Assembly (NCBI GenBank): GCA_013396655.1
Contig: WBMV01008391.1
Span: forward strand, 372,001 to 436,000
DNA from: Campylorhamphus procurvoides
Lineage: Eukaryota; Chordata; Aves; Passeriformes; Dendrocolaptidae
Reading direction: 5' to 3'
Length of the DNA stretch: 64,000 nucleotides
A program made the position numbers and the translations under genes. Below, piece after piece: positions 1 to 13,603 of this stretch. Below the pieces are notes generated by a model that searched no databases, was not told the origin of the DNA, and saw nothing but the letters and a program-made list of their open reading frames with translations. Within the stretch, counting starts at the first letter, position 1. Each line of letters opens with the position of its first letter.

Positions 1-3000
1 AAAGTTTTTTGTTCAAACCCACAGAGTTCACTGGCATGAAGTTACAATAATCAAAGAAGAAAGGTTAGGAGCTTTAGTCCCAGGTTTCTTGGCACAGAAA
101 TGAAATCTTTGCCTTGCCTTTGTACTTATACAGCTAGGAGTGTTTCTCAACTACAGCACTAGTCAGTCATCAATCAGGAAAACAAACACACTTCTCCTTA
201 TGTTAGGAATACATCTGTCTTTGAAGCTACATCAGAAAATCAATGTGATAGCACAAAAATGTTTATTTCCAAGGAGGCGTTTGTTTTCAAAATGACATAC
301 TTACAATCTGCCTTAGAGAGACATGGCAAAAGAGTAGGTTATAAAAATACCCTATTGGCAGGATAGTTAGGGCAAACACAAAAGCACAGACTCTTCTGTG
401 CTGATACCTCAATAAGCCTTAAAACTAAAGTGAATTTCCATGACACATGCTACCAGTGAGCAACACACACACACACACACACACACTCAGAAGGAAAGAA
501 ATAATAGAAGAAAACAGACATGCTACTCTGACATATTTAGACACTGGAACTAGGAGAAGCAGTCTTTACAAAGGAACTGATGGTTGATCTTTTCTGGTGG
601 TAAAACTGCTTATTCCTAAAAGTTTTTGCCTTCCTTCTTTCCATGAACAGTACAAACAGAGTTATGATGTGAACATTATGAGTTGCCAGAGCTAGTAGAA
701 GTCCTCTGTGGTAATGCAGGAGGTTCAAAACGGTGCTTTGCAAGCCTACAAGCCTGTTCTGATATACTCTGGACATGCTAATAACAATGCTGACTCCAAA
801 GGAGTGAGCTCCGCTGGCTGGCAGAGCTAATTAACTTGGACATAACAACAAACACGGACTGATTTCCTCTGGACCTGATCTAGCTCGTACTCAAGACAAT
901 ATATACGTCCCTACACGATGCCTATTTGCATTTCAGTACCACAGATGGTATTAAGTAATTGAACTGTTGAGTCTATAACACAAGAGACTCCCTCTTTCCA
1001 AATATGAAGATAGACCAGTTAAGAACAAGAGTTCCATTAAATTTGAGAGGGCATGGACATTTACTGTTTAATAGCGGTAAAGGTCAACTTCTGCATGTTA
1101 ATAGCAGCAAAATAAAAGATCAGAAAAACTGTCCTTTACAAAAGTTTATATTATGATAATATCAAAGAGGACTTTTAAATCTGAAACTAGGTAGCACCAT
1201 TCTACAGATATTTGCACAAACTTGAACTATGCAAGCAACTGAGCTTGCACTTAGCACAATGAATTTAATTTGCCAAGTAATTTATTTTTACTGAATGCTG
1301 TAGAAGTAGGGGTCAAGATTACAGTCAGAGCTCAGTTCTGGAGAAGGTACCTATAGTACAAATGCCAATAGCTTTTTATTTGATGTGGTCAAAACAGATT
1401 GCTTTTCAAATTCATACAATGCAATCTTAACGGTTCTTAGTGTCATTGTAACTTTTGCAATCAAAAAGTAAACTCCCCTCAGAATCAAAATTACTAGTTT
1501 CAGCCAAATTTCCACAGACATGATCTCAAGTAAATAATGTCTGATTTTCATTTGTCTCAACAGCCCATTTCTGTCTACCATCTTACAAACATTTTTTAAA
1601 CAATACAAACACTGTAACAGGTAAAAGCACATATTCAAATTAATGCAACCAGTGCCAATTCCATTTTAAATTTGTAAGAAAATTAACCTTCTATTTTTTT
1701 TGATCTACAACAGCAATGCCATGCCTTTATTAGACTGTCTCTTCACTTAATTACTCACATTTTATGCAACTTAATCCTGTAATTTCAGTAGGGTAACACA
1801 GTGTGAATCAATAATTGCTGCTATGAGCAACATCATATATGATTCACTTTTAAATTAATGATAGCATAGCCCTTTACATTTTAACTCACCTTTTATGTTA
1901 AAGTGCATCCATGCTTCAGTTTCTCTACACACAGTACCATCACAAGCAGCACCTCTCTGTCAGCCATGAAATCCAAATCTAAACTCTCTGCTACATCAAT
2001 AAGCTAAACTCAAATGGGAGCAAAGTAGCACAGTAAAGGATGCAGACTACAGCTTTAGCTGCAAGACTGAGGATGGCAGTAAGATGGCTACAGGGATACC
2101 CCATCTCTGGTCACCTACAGTTTCCTTCTTGACAGCCTGCAGCATACTTTGCAGCCTGGAGAACAGAGCTGATTCTGATTTTGTTTCATGTCAAGTAACA
2201 ACCACAATGGTTCAGTAAGAGCTAGATAAGCTATAGAGTATATGTGAACAATGGAGAATAAAGACATCTGAGTGCATGAAGCCATGCTGTAGCTCACCTC
2301 GTTGAAGATGTGTGCCATTAAATGTGAAGATGAATTTTTAAACAATTAATTAACTATTATATAGAAGATGGTAATGAACAGTCTTAAGTCATGTCCCAGC
2401 TACAACTGGAATTTCAGGAAAAAGGCTAATGTGTGAAGTTGACTGCAATAAGTGACCTTCCTTTGAAGAAATTAACTTACCTTTGATGATTTGCTAAGAA
2501 ACGTTGTCCCCTTTCAAAAAACCCCAAATTTATATAACTAACACGTACCTGAATGTATACCAAACTAACATATACCTGAAAATATTTATTAGTAGAGTAG
2601 TATTGTTATGATTCTTACACATATCCTCAGGATATAACCTATAGACCTTGATATCATTGGAACTATCAAGGTGTCAGAGGAGCTTTTCCTATTTTCAGAG
2701 GCTGAGGACAGGACTAAAAGATTTTTCCTGCTACAAGTGCATCAAGCTCCAATCACTTGCCCAAACCATTCCATAATCCAGATAACTGCCACATTTGCCA
2801 ATGGAAATAAAAACATAAAGACTAACAGATGAAGAAACAAACACTTTGGAATTTGGAAACACACCTAAACATGATTGCAGTGCCTGCAGCAACCATCTGA
2901 CTTTCACATACCTTTTTCCTACAGGCTATACCTCCCACAGAGCATGAAACCAACTCAAAATCTTCCACATGCTCTATTTTTAAAATGAATTAGATTCTTT

Positions 3001-3880
3001 TTATGAATAGGCGCAGGAAATGACAGTAGTAACAAATTCTCAACAAACCGATGAAACAGAGGCAGACAGATAAATGGGGGGCTTGGCAGTAGTCTTTAAA
3101 TATACCACACACAAGGTATTTCATAAGGAGGCCAAGCTTGAAGGAGCTTATAGTAAGCAATTTGCAGAGCAGATAAAAAATGAGGACTACAAATAGAAAT
3201 GAGAAACAAACAGCATGAGAAACCAACAGTATGTGAAGCACTTTAGAAATCAGGCTATATGAAGATATAGAATGTAGCCATTTTTAAATATATTTTTCAT
3301 ATTTTAATTGAGTAATTAATTTACCACTGGGTGTTGCAAAAAATCAGTCTATAGAAAGGCTCTGAGTATAATTATTATATTTGCAAAACAGAAGTTTTCT
3401 GAGATGAGTATTTTCAATTTTTCTCTTACAAATTGTGTTCCTCACACCTACACTCCTATCAAGAAACATAACCACAGAGTTGTTGCAGTTCTTTCTACAA
3501 TTTTTTTCTTTAAAATCATTTTTAACATCATACCGTTAAATTAGGACCCTGATTTCTGAGGATTTAAAGCTCAAAGACATTGTGATGCAATTATATTTTC
3601 TCCCCAGCTGAGATTTTCATTAGTTGGGAAGTAGTATCAATAAGGCTTTTGAATGGTAAACAAGCATTTTGTTATTTGGTAATGAGAGCTGTTAAGAAGA
3701 TGGTGAGGGAATTGTGGAGACTCAATAGCAAGGACGTAAATCCTTCATAAAAGTAAACGTATGCTTAAAATAGGTCAGTTCCTTATGCAAAGAAAGCCAC
3801 TAGACTTTGACAAAAGGTGTAATTTGATGAAAGAAAATGTCAAAATAAATCCAAACTCTGCATATTCTGAGAGTAGTTTT
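1..3880. other. AT-rich presumed intron, no gene seen
   Basis: Unique-looking AT-rich sequence downstream of the last visible exon of the minus-strand gene. I looked for the next FREM2 exon (Calx-beta 3) and did not see it. The only structure recognised is an (AC)12 microsatellite at 463-486. Confidence 0.6.
463..486. repeat. (AC)12 microsatellite
   Basis: Twelve uninterrupted AC dinucleotides, directly visible. Confidence 0.97.
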
Positions 3881-4711
3881 TCACAGAATTACAGAATGCT
3901 TTGGGTCAGAAAAGATCTTTAAAGATTATCTCATACAGCGCCCATGACATGGACAGTGACAGCTTTCACTAGATCAGGTTACACAAAGCCCCATCCAACC
4001 TGGCCTTGAACACTTTCAGAGATGGAGCATCCACACCTTCTCCTGTTCCAGTGTCTCACCACCCTCATAAAAATTTTCATACTTATTGTATAATCTAATT
4101 CTACCCTCTTTGAGTTTAAAACCAATTCCCTCTCTCCCATCAGTATAGGTCCTGATTAAAAGTGTCTCTCCATCTTTCTTATAGTACTCATCTTTATGTA
4201 TTCAAAGGCTGCAGTGAGATCACCCTGAAGTCATTTCTTCAGGCTGAAAACCCCCAAATCTCTCTGCCTTTCTTCATACAAGAGATGCTGCAGCCCTCTG
4301 ACCAATTTTGTGGTCCTCCTCTGGATTTGCACTAACAAGTCCATGTCTTTCTTGTGCTGAGGAACCCAGAGCTGGATGCAGTACTACAGGTGAGGGTCTC
4401 ATAAAGGCAGAGGGGAGACAGAGAATCACCTCCCTCAACGTGCTGACTACACTGCTTTTGTTGTAGCCCAGGTTATGATGATCAGTTGTGATGGGCTGTA
4501 TTAAAGGCCTTGAAGAAGTCTAGCTAGATGACATCTATAGTGCTTCCTTTGTCTATTGATGGAGCAAGTCATAGAAGGCCACTAGATTAGTGAGGCACAA
4601 CTTGTCCTTGGTGAAGTCAGGTTGGCTGTCTCTAATCAGTTCTGTCTTTAGCGTATTTCCACACACCTCCCAGAAGGACCTGGTTCAAGATCTCACCAGG
4701 CACAAAGATGA
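3881..4711 (-). mobile_element. CR1 LINE fragment, internally deleted
   Basis: This is a chicken-repeat-1 LINE in reverse orientation. Its 3' end is at 3881, where the + strand reads like the complement of the standard CR1 tail (CACAGAATTACAGAATG, then a GGGTCAGAAAAGATC-like stretch). Further in comes the 3' region complement around 3985-4300. Near 4440-4470 the sequence jumps to a more upstream reverse-transcriptase segment, which in CR1 frame resembles FTKDKLCLTNLVAFYDLLHQ and a following D-F-x-K-A-F-N-T-A-H-H motif with stops. Several hundred bases of a full CR1 seem to be missing at the jump. It is 5'-truncated, frame-broken and dead. Confidence 0.9.
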
Positions 4712-5188
4712 GACTGTTAAAATCATTTTAACCAAACGAATTACAAAACTGTATCTTATCAAAGCAGAAAATTTGTTTGGTTTCATTGAAGAATAAATGA
4801 AGAGGAAGGGAAGCACTATTACTGTAATTATAATTACTACAAATGGTGCATAGAAGAGGAAAAGCACAGCCAAGAAGCATAAAACCCTTTTTTCTTTCCA
4901 GGTGGCTGTTGATATTTCCGTATTATTTCTGACACAGCCTGTACCGCATCTTTTCAAAGAAAAGTATTATTATGTCCATTCTTGTGGATGGTTACTCTAT
5001 CTGTTCTTTTGCCTTTATGTATACACAGATTATCTAGGTTGGAGACATCTTGGCCGTATCACAAGACAGGCTAAGAAAGACACTGCCCCAATTCCAACTT
5101 CAGATTTTTACTATTTTGTCACAATGCTGGTTATGTTGAGTTTGCTTAACTGATAGAAGCAATTTCTTACAGACTTTTCTGACCACAT

Positions 5189-5335
5189 ACAGAATCACAG
5201 AATATTCAGATTTGGAAGGGACCCACAAGGATCATTGAGTCCAACTGTTAAGTAAATGGCCCATATAGGGATCAAACCTACAACTTTGGTGTTATTAGCA
5301 CCATGCTCTAACCAACTGAGCTAACACATTGAGCC
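5189..5335 (-). mobile_element. tRNA-Ile-derived SINE with CR1-like tail
   Basis: On the minus strand the element starts with a tRNA-like head containing an A box (TTAGCTCAGTTGGTTAGAG), an anticodon-loop region GTGCTAATAAC as in tRNA-Ile(AAT), and a decayed B box (AGGTTTGATCCC). It then reads GGGCCA like the tRNA acceptor end. It passes into a tail ending CCTTCCAAATCTGAATATTC and TGTGATTCTG, which resembles a CR1 3' end. The composite is a tRNA-headed SINE that borrows a LINE tail for mobilisation. From memory it corresponds to TguSINE1 of zebra finch. Substitutions in the boxes suggest an old, inactive copy rather than a functional tRNA gene. Confidence 0.85.
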
Positions 5336-6534
5336 CACCATGGTCTGGGAAGAAAAATATGCAAGAGATCTTCCACTCTCACTTTACAGGAGCTACTCTT
5401 GAGGATGGGACTTGGCAAAAAAAACAGATAAGTGAAAATAGAGCAACAGCCAGACTTACCAGACCACAAAAGTAGAGCTCTAATGACAAAAAAATACACT
5501 CTGTTGCATGTTAAAACCTCTTGAATTCTGTCACTTGGAATTCTGATCCCATTTGCATGGGAGGAAAAGGAGTTGTCTGACAGACAGTGATGTGAGATAG
5601 TAACTGACTTAATCCTTTGAGGGCTTACAGACTCAAAAGAAGAATCCATGTCATTAAAGCCCAATGCAGTACAGTGCTTACAATGTTCAGTATCTTTTGG
5701 GTCTTCAACAACTGATGACCGCCACAAAATGGCAAAACCTAATTATAAGGAGATTCAGAGGAAGTAAGATGATCTGAAGAGGCCTTAAAAAACCTGAATG
5801 CATTAAATGTCCAATTCAACTTGATGATCCAGATCTTCAACACACAATTAACTCATTAGGTTACTAAATTCACTTCCTTGAAGCTCAAGCAACTAAGAAC
5901 AAATGATGAATTTAGAATGGTTTGCTAGGCCTTCATTACATTTCTAAATGGTCTACAATAAATGAAAGATCAGCAGTATGAAGACCAACACAATAAAAAA
6001 TACAAGATGCTACAGAAGACAGGTGAGAGAAAGATGTTCAATGTACTCTTGAGTGAACTGTTCTAAAAAAATGATGCATTAGGTTCTGGAAAACAACATA
6101 AGTTTACATAAGAACACCATGTCATTTAACTCATTCTAGATTCAACAGAAAGTGTAATTTTTTCTACGGCTTGTGTAATTTTGCACCTTCTGCTTATTGG
6201 ATATTTTATGTGCTCTGAGTAGAAAACAGAAAAGTTTCCTGTATTTTAACAGAAACAGAACTATACCTACAAATACTACTATAATTCACATAGAAGTGTA
6301 ATAATGCAGATGTAAGCTATCCATTGAAGAATTTGCAGCAGTGAAAGCTGAGAGATATGCTGCTCCACTGAGTCCTCTACTCTAGCCATCTGAAACAGAT
6401 GTGACAAAGTACTGTCTAGAGGTCATATTCTGTCCTCTTACCTATCAAAGGAGCCTAGATCATAAAGTTGGCCTATACTCATAGTTATTAAGCAGCTAAA
6501 TGAAGACGAGATTAATCCAACATCTGTAGTTCAT

Positions 6535-6536
6535 AC

Positions 6537-6569
<33 letters not shown>
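6535..6569. repeat. (AT)n-(AC)n microsatellite
   Basis: About twelve AT units (6537-6560) run into a short ACACAC tract; directly visible. Confidence 0.95.
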
Positions 6570-8087
6570 ATATGGACATGCAGACACACACATATAATAA
6601 ACTTCCAGCAACAAATAATGGTGGGAAAGCAAATCATAAATGTGCCTGGTTGCCTCTATAGAATGTCTTACTGTAAGACATGGCATTAATTTATTTCTGT
6701 GACAGACAGCAAATAGGGACTTTCCAAAATCTTTAAGCCTATCATCATAACTTGAACATTTTTCACTCTGTTGAACTGGTGATAATAAGAAGCTATTAGT
6801 AAAGAAAACTGGGAGTATAACATGTGTCATACATTGGCTGTTATCCACTTTTTCCCTTGATTAGTTGCCAATCTGGCACCCTGCCACAGACTGGGGAAAG
6901 GGGAGGGGTCATACAGAGATTTTACTTAATGAGAGGACAAAAGAATTTAAAAGCTGCACAGAAGTGCCAGAGGCATCGGACTCACAAGCACTGTAAACAC
7001 GTGAAATGGAGAAGGTAGTCAAAGAAGTTAAGTATTTTAGTCATCTCCAGAGGATGGTGATGGACACTTGGCCAAATTATGAGTCTATTCTGTAATATAA
7101 GAGTGGGCATGCTCTCTCTGTAGTGTTCAGGTTGTAACTAGAACTGGACAAACAGACCAGCAGATGTTAACTACCCTTCAGTTTAAGGTTATGGCATACC
7201 TGCTGTCAAGGGGGAAAAGAAACATTTGATTGCTTGCCCTGAAGGCTAATGGAACTAAGGAGATTCCAGATAACCTTGTGAGATAAGGATGTCTGTCTGA
7301 CAAACTATATTACTAATGGAATATTTAATTATCATCAGCTGGAAATTTGGCTCAGTACACACACTAGAAGTTAGTGGATCCTATATGCCTGCTGGGAGAC
7401 AATGCAAAGCATATATTTATAAGGTAGCATCGCAGTGCTGACCTTCTGGCTCTTTTCAGGCTATTGAAAGTAAACGGACTTTTCAATATGGACTTTACTA
7501 CTCTAAGCAAGCTGGACTAGACCTGAATTCCAGAACATGGTCTAATGATTTTCAAAATTTAACTACTCTAGGGAGAATGACAGGAAGTATTTTAGAGAAA
7601 TCTCCAGAAGACTAAATAACGGATCTGTTCTGTTTGACCTCTAACATTGTCTTTCTGCATTATCATAACATCATCCAGTTTGCTCAGCTTTAAAATATTT
7701 CCAGATAGTGCTATCCTCTATCATGTGGATGATATGAATGATTGATTCTTTTGAGTAGGTATAAGGAAAATGGTCAGCAAACCTCCAATGTAAACTTCAG
7801 TCCTTTGCTTTCCCAGCCTTGATGTAGAATTGTCAAGAAGTTTGAACTGCTTCTTGCCAATCTAATGTGAATGAAGTGGAACAAATGTATTTAATGTACT
7901 TCCTGCTGTGAACAGCATGAGGCTTCAACAATTCCACTAAGGGAGGATGACTGTTTTCCAGCCTGGCTGTAAGGCTGTGCTCTCATGGCAACACTAAATA
8001 CAGTAGCATGGAATTAAAATCACATAGGAAGACAGCCACTGAGAAAAAACTTGAAGCAAACACAATAATTGTAAGTATTCTCCTCTT

Positions 8088-8151
8088 AGGTAATGTTGCT
8101 AGTGCTGACTTGACTTCCATAGGAAAGATCTCATGTAGTATTATTAAACTT
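8088..8151 (+). repeat. 64-base direct repeat, copy 1
   Basis: This matches 9746-9809 in the same orientation with two mismatches and no gap. It includes the shared stretches GTAATGTTGCTAGTGCTGAC and GGAAAGATCTCATGTAG. It does not resemble any transposon I know. Confidence 0.93.
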
Positions 8152-9745
8152 CCAACTCTGCATTCCTCACACCTCTTCTCTTCAGGCTTCCAAATGTGAT
8201 TACAAACCAAGAGTTTTAAATTTACCTACAACACCAAACTAGGTAAGTAAACAAAGACTCCAAATCAGCAGCACAGCAGTCAAAATACTGGAAGGATGAG
8301 AAAGCAGAGCTTTGACTGCAAACGTTGTTAAAGCATTTTGTATTAGACTTGTTGCACACAACACAGCAACACTGTTAATGTTGGAGCCAAATTACAGGCT
8401 CCTCATTCCACATGAATACTAACAAAAAACTTTGATCACATCTTTTTTTTCTATGAAATTATTTCAGAGTTACAGCTTCAGTTGGAAAAAATGGAGAGCA
8501 CTTCCACACTGATCTTGTTTAGTTGCTAAATGTCTGAGGATTAAGGCATGTCCACGGAAGACTGGGGTCTGAGGGTTTTCAGGAACTTAGACTGAAGTCC
8601 AGAACTCCTCCCTCCAAGGAGAATGAAAAGTGCACAGTAGCCACATCTTCCTTTTTCCTAGATGCATAATATTGACTCATTATGTAAAGGGTCTCCTTTA
8701 AATGAGCTTTATGCTGAACTCTAGGCTCTCCATGCAGGACAGGTATGTCCTGAACCAATCAACTGACCTCAAATACTTCAGGAATTTCTGTTCATTCCTC
8801 AAATCCTTGAGATGCATGAAGACAAGTAGTTCAGCCTATCAGTTCTGGATAGATTTAGTAACACAACTCCACATTTGTATGGAAAACGGTTGAGTATTTT
8901 TGTTTGTTTCTGAACTTTATCTTGAATAACTAAATATCTATTGAAACACTTCAGCATTCATTTCTTTGGATCTAAAATAGATTCTTTTAGAACGTTCTTT
9001 ATAGACTATAATTATTTCATGAAGCAGGAATAGCTCTCTATATCTCTTTGTTGTTTAATGACATTTCATAGTAGATGCAGTTTTAAAACAAAATTAGCCC
9101 AGCAGTACTTATGACTTCAGATTGAGTGGCAAATTAAATTTCTAAAGGTAGGGTTTAAATATATTCAGATGCACTATGTACCACGGGTGATTGACCTCAA
9201 CAGTTTCTCCTAGAATGGGATGTTTTCTGGGAGTACATCATTCTTTTCATGAACTTTAGAAGGATCCTGGCATAGCCTTCTTGAATCAGATGTCTAAAAG
9301 TATAGATGGCTCTTTAGTTCATTAGCTTAGTCCTTTTCTTTTTTTCTGTCTCTAACTTCTGTACCTATCAGGAAAAGTCTCTACTAAATTAGGAAACATT
9401 CCACCAGCAGCACCAACTTAAAAATCAGCTTTCACATATATAAATATACATGCACATGTTCTATGAACTATGATTTTTTTTTCCCCGATTTTGTTTTGGT
9501 AGCACAGCACAACTGTATAAACACCAATTAAACTACTCAGTTGCCAGGAATTTCTTTAATATACTGTGGTTCACTAGAAAGTTGAGCATACCTCATTTAC
9601 TTTTTCTTTATTGTGATGATTATACAGCAACTCTGCTATTTTAGACCCTAAGGGCCTTCTCTAGAAATAAGAGAAGAAGACTGTGATGATAGGTACTGAA
9701 GGTGAATGTTTCCTAATTAACTTGCATTGGATGCCAGAGGAGATA

Positions 9746-9809
9746 AGGTAATGTTGCTAGTGCTGACTTGACTTCCCTAGGAAAGATCTCATGTAGAATT
9801 ATTAAACTT
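9746..9809 (+). repeat. 64-base direct repeat, copy 2
   Basis: Second copy of the element at 8088-8151, offset by 1658 bases. Similarity stops abruptly at both ends. Confidence 0.93.
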
Positions 9810-12474
9810 TGACCTTTGATGTTTGTATCTTTTGACCTGAACAATTCAATGCCTAATGTTAACCCAGTTAGAGTACTTGGAGAAATCACAACTTAATGAC
9901 ATGCTGTGACATTTGTCCAAAGAAACTTTGTTAAACAGAAAATGAATTTAAACAAACAATGAGAAACATGACACCTCAGTACATGTGAAGTAGAGACTAA
10001 AGTAGACTACACAATTCAGCACTATAACATTACTATATCTGATAGGCTATTACATATATGCAAAAGCTTCTATCCACCTCTATCTTAGGAATTTTTGGAA
10101 TTAAATTTTGTTAAAAACAAAAGAAAATTCTTTTTATTTCACATCCCACACTGATTTAACTTATTAAAACTAATTTTGTGCACTGTAAACAATAATAACC
10201 AATGCTGCTTAAAATCCTCTGGTTATTTATGCAGAATTTCAATAATAATTTATAATTTATCTACTCTGTACTCTGCTTTTTATAGAACAGGCAGTGCACC
10301 AGATCTCAGCTGAAACCAAACAGACTTTACTGTTGCTGTGCATTATATTTTTACACAAACTAAAAGCACATGGTAGAAAATTTTACTGATAAGTGAATTG
10401 TCCATAAGTTTCTGAATGCTCTGGAATTTTTTGTGGGAGTACTTTCACTGATACATGAAGCAAAAAAGGAGTTCTGTCACATTATTTCAAATATCTCATA
10501 TGCAACATTTTGGGTGCAAAAAAGACAAGAGAATATTTTAAAAAAAAAGGATCCAAATCTATCCTTCAAAGCTCCCTTATCTTTCAATATTCCAAATATT
10601 GTTTACTCTTACCAACAGACATGGATATTTCAGTTGTTTCATAATGAAAATGTCCTATTCTAATGTCCCAAATACTTCTGCAGCCTTTTTAATAAATCCC
10701 ATAAGATTACTATTTTTAAAATTAATTTGTATATAAAAGTTTGCAGCAATGAGGCAATTTGTGCTCATAAATGCAGGAACTTAAAACTGAACAGTGATAC
10801 ACAAACTAAATTACTTTTACCATTTTCTAATGGCAGTGTTAAAATAAAGGAGATTTCTTATTGATTTCTCTAATATTTTGTGGGAGTTTTAATATAAAAC
10901 TGTTGTTTTATACTATGTTGTGACTGATTTAACTTTCATCATTTTTTATTCAGTCAGTCTAGATCTCTATTAAAATGACTGTTTAAGCCTATGAATGACA
11001 ATATCTTAATTTAAATGCTCAAAACTGTATACAAAAGTGTTCCTTCCCAGGCACTGAGGTTACCACTGAAGTTATATGCTCTAATTTCAGCTCATGTCTG
11101 TATTAACTAATGTCCTGGATAATCATTATCCCTATCCCAAACTTTCCATATACATTTTAAGCAGTCAAAATACCTTCAAAATTTGGGTAGTCAGCTTCTT
11201 CATGGGTACATATTTCTTAATAGCTACTCTGAAAATATTCTATGCTCTATTATCTACAAAATGCAGTTCATTATCTCATCAAAATTATTCATAAAAATCA
11301 AATTGTTGTAAAAAACCTTGCATGACTAAATCTGCAATTTCCTACAATACCCAAGTCAGATAACGATTTCTATTCCACCTTGCATTTGATATATGATCTG
11401 TTACTTTAAAATAAGTGTTTTTTCAAACTGTTTTATTCATTCATGTTATCTGATTACCCAAATGCTCCACAGAGAAAACAAAGTCACCTCTGTCACAGAA
11501 TTACAGGTGAGAAATTTCAGGCAGACTGAGTACTAGGATGCAATTAGATGGGTGTGAACTTCCTGCCTTTAAGAGCTGTCTTTTGTATCCTTAACTAGAG
11601 AGAAATCACTGTGGTGATAATAATGGTCTATTTTTCATCAGACTTTCAAAGAGTACTGTACTATGCAATTTCTCACATTAGTCTTTAGGAAATAGGATGG
11701 TGTCACAATAGATGGTTTATGGCTTCATAGAGAGGACTAAAATGGCTTATCAGTATTCCTTTCACAGAATTTACAGCTGAGATGTCAGTCTCCAAAGTCC
11801 ATGCATAAATGAGGTCAATTGTACCAGGAAACCTTTTTTGCAAGGCCTCCTACAAGAAGAGCTGCCACACCAATGCTAGGGGCACTGAAGGAGAGGCCTG
11901 AGGCCACAATAATACCTTCGCGTATTTTTGAAAGCAGTTGGTGATACAGTATGTTGATTCTATCTTAGTCACAGGCCTTTCTCTAATTACCACCAGAAAT
12001 CTCCCTTTCAATGCACTCTAAAAAAGCTATTAACCAGTTTAACAAAATATGTAATTCTGTCAGCACTTCCTCATTTAGGTGATTTCTAAAGCAACATTAC
12101 TGTCATCTGAATATTTGCTTTATTAAAAAGACAAAGGAAGCATACATGGACACTTCTAGAAAGTAACTTAAATGCAGCATCAAATCAGAAGAAATCTAGT
12201 TTTCCTCTTAGGAGCTTCTAGATGGCTTCTGCTCCATTGGGGCCTCTAATATGGCCCTTTGCAGCATAATACAATGGGACTGAATGCTTTGGGGACATGG
12301 CCATGCCCATACAGGGTGACATCACTACTTATGCGATTTTCTCAAAGAATAAGATATTAATACTAAATACTTTCAAAAATCCATTTGGAAATCCATTTCC
12401 TACATGCTGATTTGAATGCGATCCTATTTCTAGTTTCTGTCCTGAGCTGGGAATATCACTATGATATATCTTAC

Positions 12475-12726
12475 CATCATCCTTGTCAGGTACAATGGTA
12501 ATTTGAGTGCTTGGGAATTCCGCACCAATTCTTCCACCCATGGGCATGCTCAGCAAAACATCAAAGGTCTCAGCCTCTTCATACAAGGAATCATCTATGA
12601 TGACTATCCGACACATTTTTTCTCGTTCATCTTTGTCAAAACGTAAAATGCTGTTGTGATCCTCAGGCCTGGATATGTAGTCAGAGTAAGAAAGCACAGA
12701 GGTTGGGGCAGTGCCAGCTGCTGTTC
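12475..12726 (-). CDS. FREM2: FREM2-like exon, second half of Calx-beta domain 2
   Basis: This is a 252-base exon (84 codons, phase 1-1). The chosen acceptor is CTTTTATGTCACAG. It restores [17 protein letters not shown] after the TQQ of the previous exon, which fits the family length. The next AG, six bases inside, would lose two residues. The exon then reads [58 protein letters not shown] and ITIVPDKDD, and ends on the first base of a codon before GTAAGA. The [13 protein letters not shown] segment is the acidic hairpin typical of Calx-beta domains. The next exon, expected to begin Calx-beta domain 3, was not found in the remaining 12.4 kb. Confidence 0.92.
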
Positions 12727-13603
12727 CTGTGACATAAAAGGAAAATAGTTACTATACCTACCATGATTATAAAGATCCCCTCACAAAGGCAGAATTTTAT
12801 TTTCATTATCTCTTAATTTCTATTTACATTTTGGTGATAAGACAGGCTGAAACCTCTGACCTCTGAGGTCCACGAACAAACTACTTCTTTATATGATACA
12901 ATGCAAATATGTGGCTCCTCAAATTAATCTGCAGCTTTTCTGTCAGGGAATTATTGTTATCTGTCACCACAAGAGACACAGGCTGACAAAGAAGTCCCAG
13001 TGAGGGTTACCAACTAACTCTCTTAGTATATTTCACCTATATTGAAGATATTGGAGCACTAGAACAGACAGAATTTGATGAAAATAAATTATTTTGGTTT
13101 CAGATCACTTAACACAAATTATTGCTTCAGCTCTCCAGATGAAAAATAAGAGACCCCATGCCCTGCGCACTTATAATTAATAAGAGACTGAGAGTCAGAG
13201 GAAGACGAGGTATGGCAATTAAGTAATATTATCTTACATAATTTCTTTCAAGATACAAACAAGTAAAGGATATCTTGGGCAATTACTGTAGTGCCTTCAG
13301 TTCTTATCAATTCTAGATACATGGGGCTGCATATAAAAATCTTGCAAAACTATATAGAACACAGATCCTCTTCACTTCTTCATGGCAGAAATTTGAAACA
13401 TGATTTTTAAGCTGTGTTCAATAACACTCTAAGACAGATTGCAGAGATGAATAAATTTCCAGTTGAGACTGAAGATATCACCTTTTGAAGAGATCAAAAG
13501 GTAATTAACAGTTTTATTATAAAATAGATGGAATAATTATTTTTTAGTTTTTGTCTCTTTTCCATTTTTGTCTTTTTTTTTATTTTATAGCAGATTCTGT
13601 TAC
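12727..13603 (-). other. FREM2: FREM2-like intron between the two halves of Calx-beta 2
   Basis: This is an 877-base GT-AG intron in phase 1. I see no repeat, exon or RNA gene in it. Its donor (GTAACA) is the least consensus-like of the cluster. Confidence 0.8.

Larger units (their letters stand above)
5336..12474. other. AT-rich presumed intron, no gene seen
   Basis: No exon, RNA gene or clear transposon is recognisable. It contains an AT/AC microsatellite (6535-6569) and a pair of 64-base near-identical direct repeats (8088-8151 and 9746-9809). Open frames up to about 100 codons lack family motifs. Confidence 0.55.

Noticed and set aside
5257..5330. Functional tRNA-Ile gene on the minus strand
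   Set aside because: The tRNA-like part has substitutions in the B box and acceptor arm and continues directly into a CR1-like tail, so it is the head of a SINE.
5308..5727. 139-codon minus-strand open frame
   Set aside because: Its end overlaps the SINE and the remainder shows no family features.
1..12474. Next FREM2 exon (Calx-beta 3)
   Set aside because: I looked for the expected acidic hairpin, an AGTDY-like motif and a phase-1 acceptor on the minus strand and saw none. A missed short exon remains possible.
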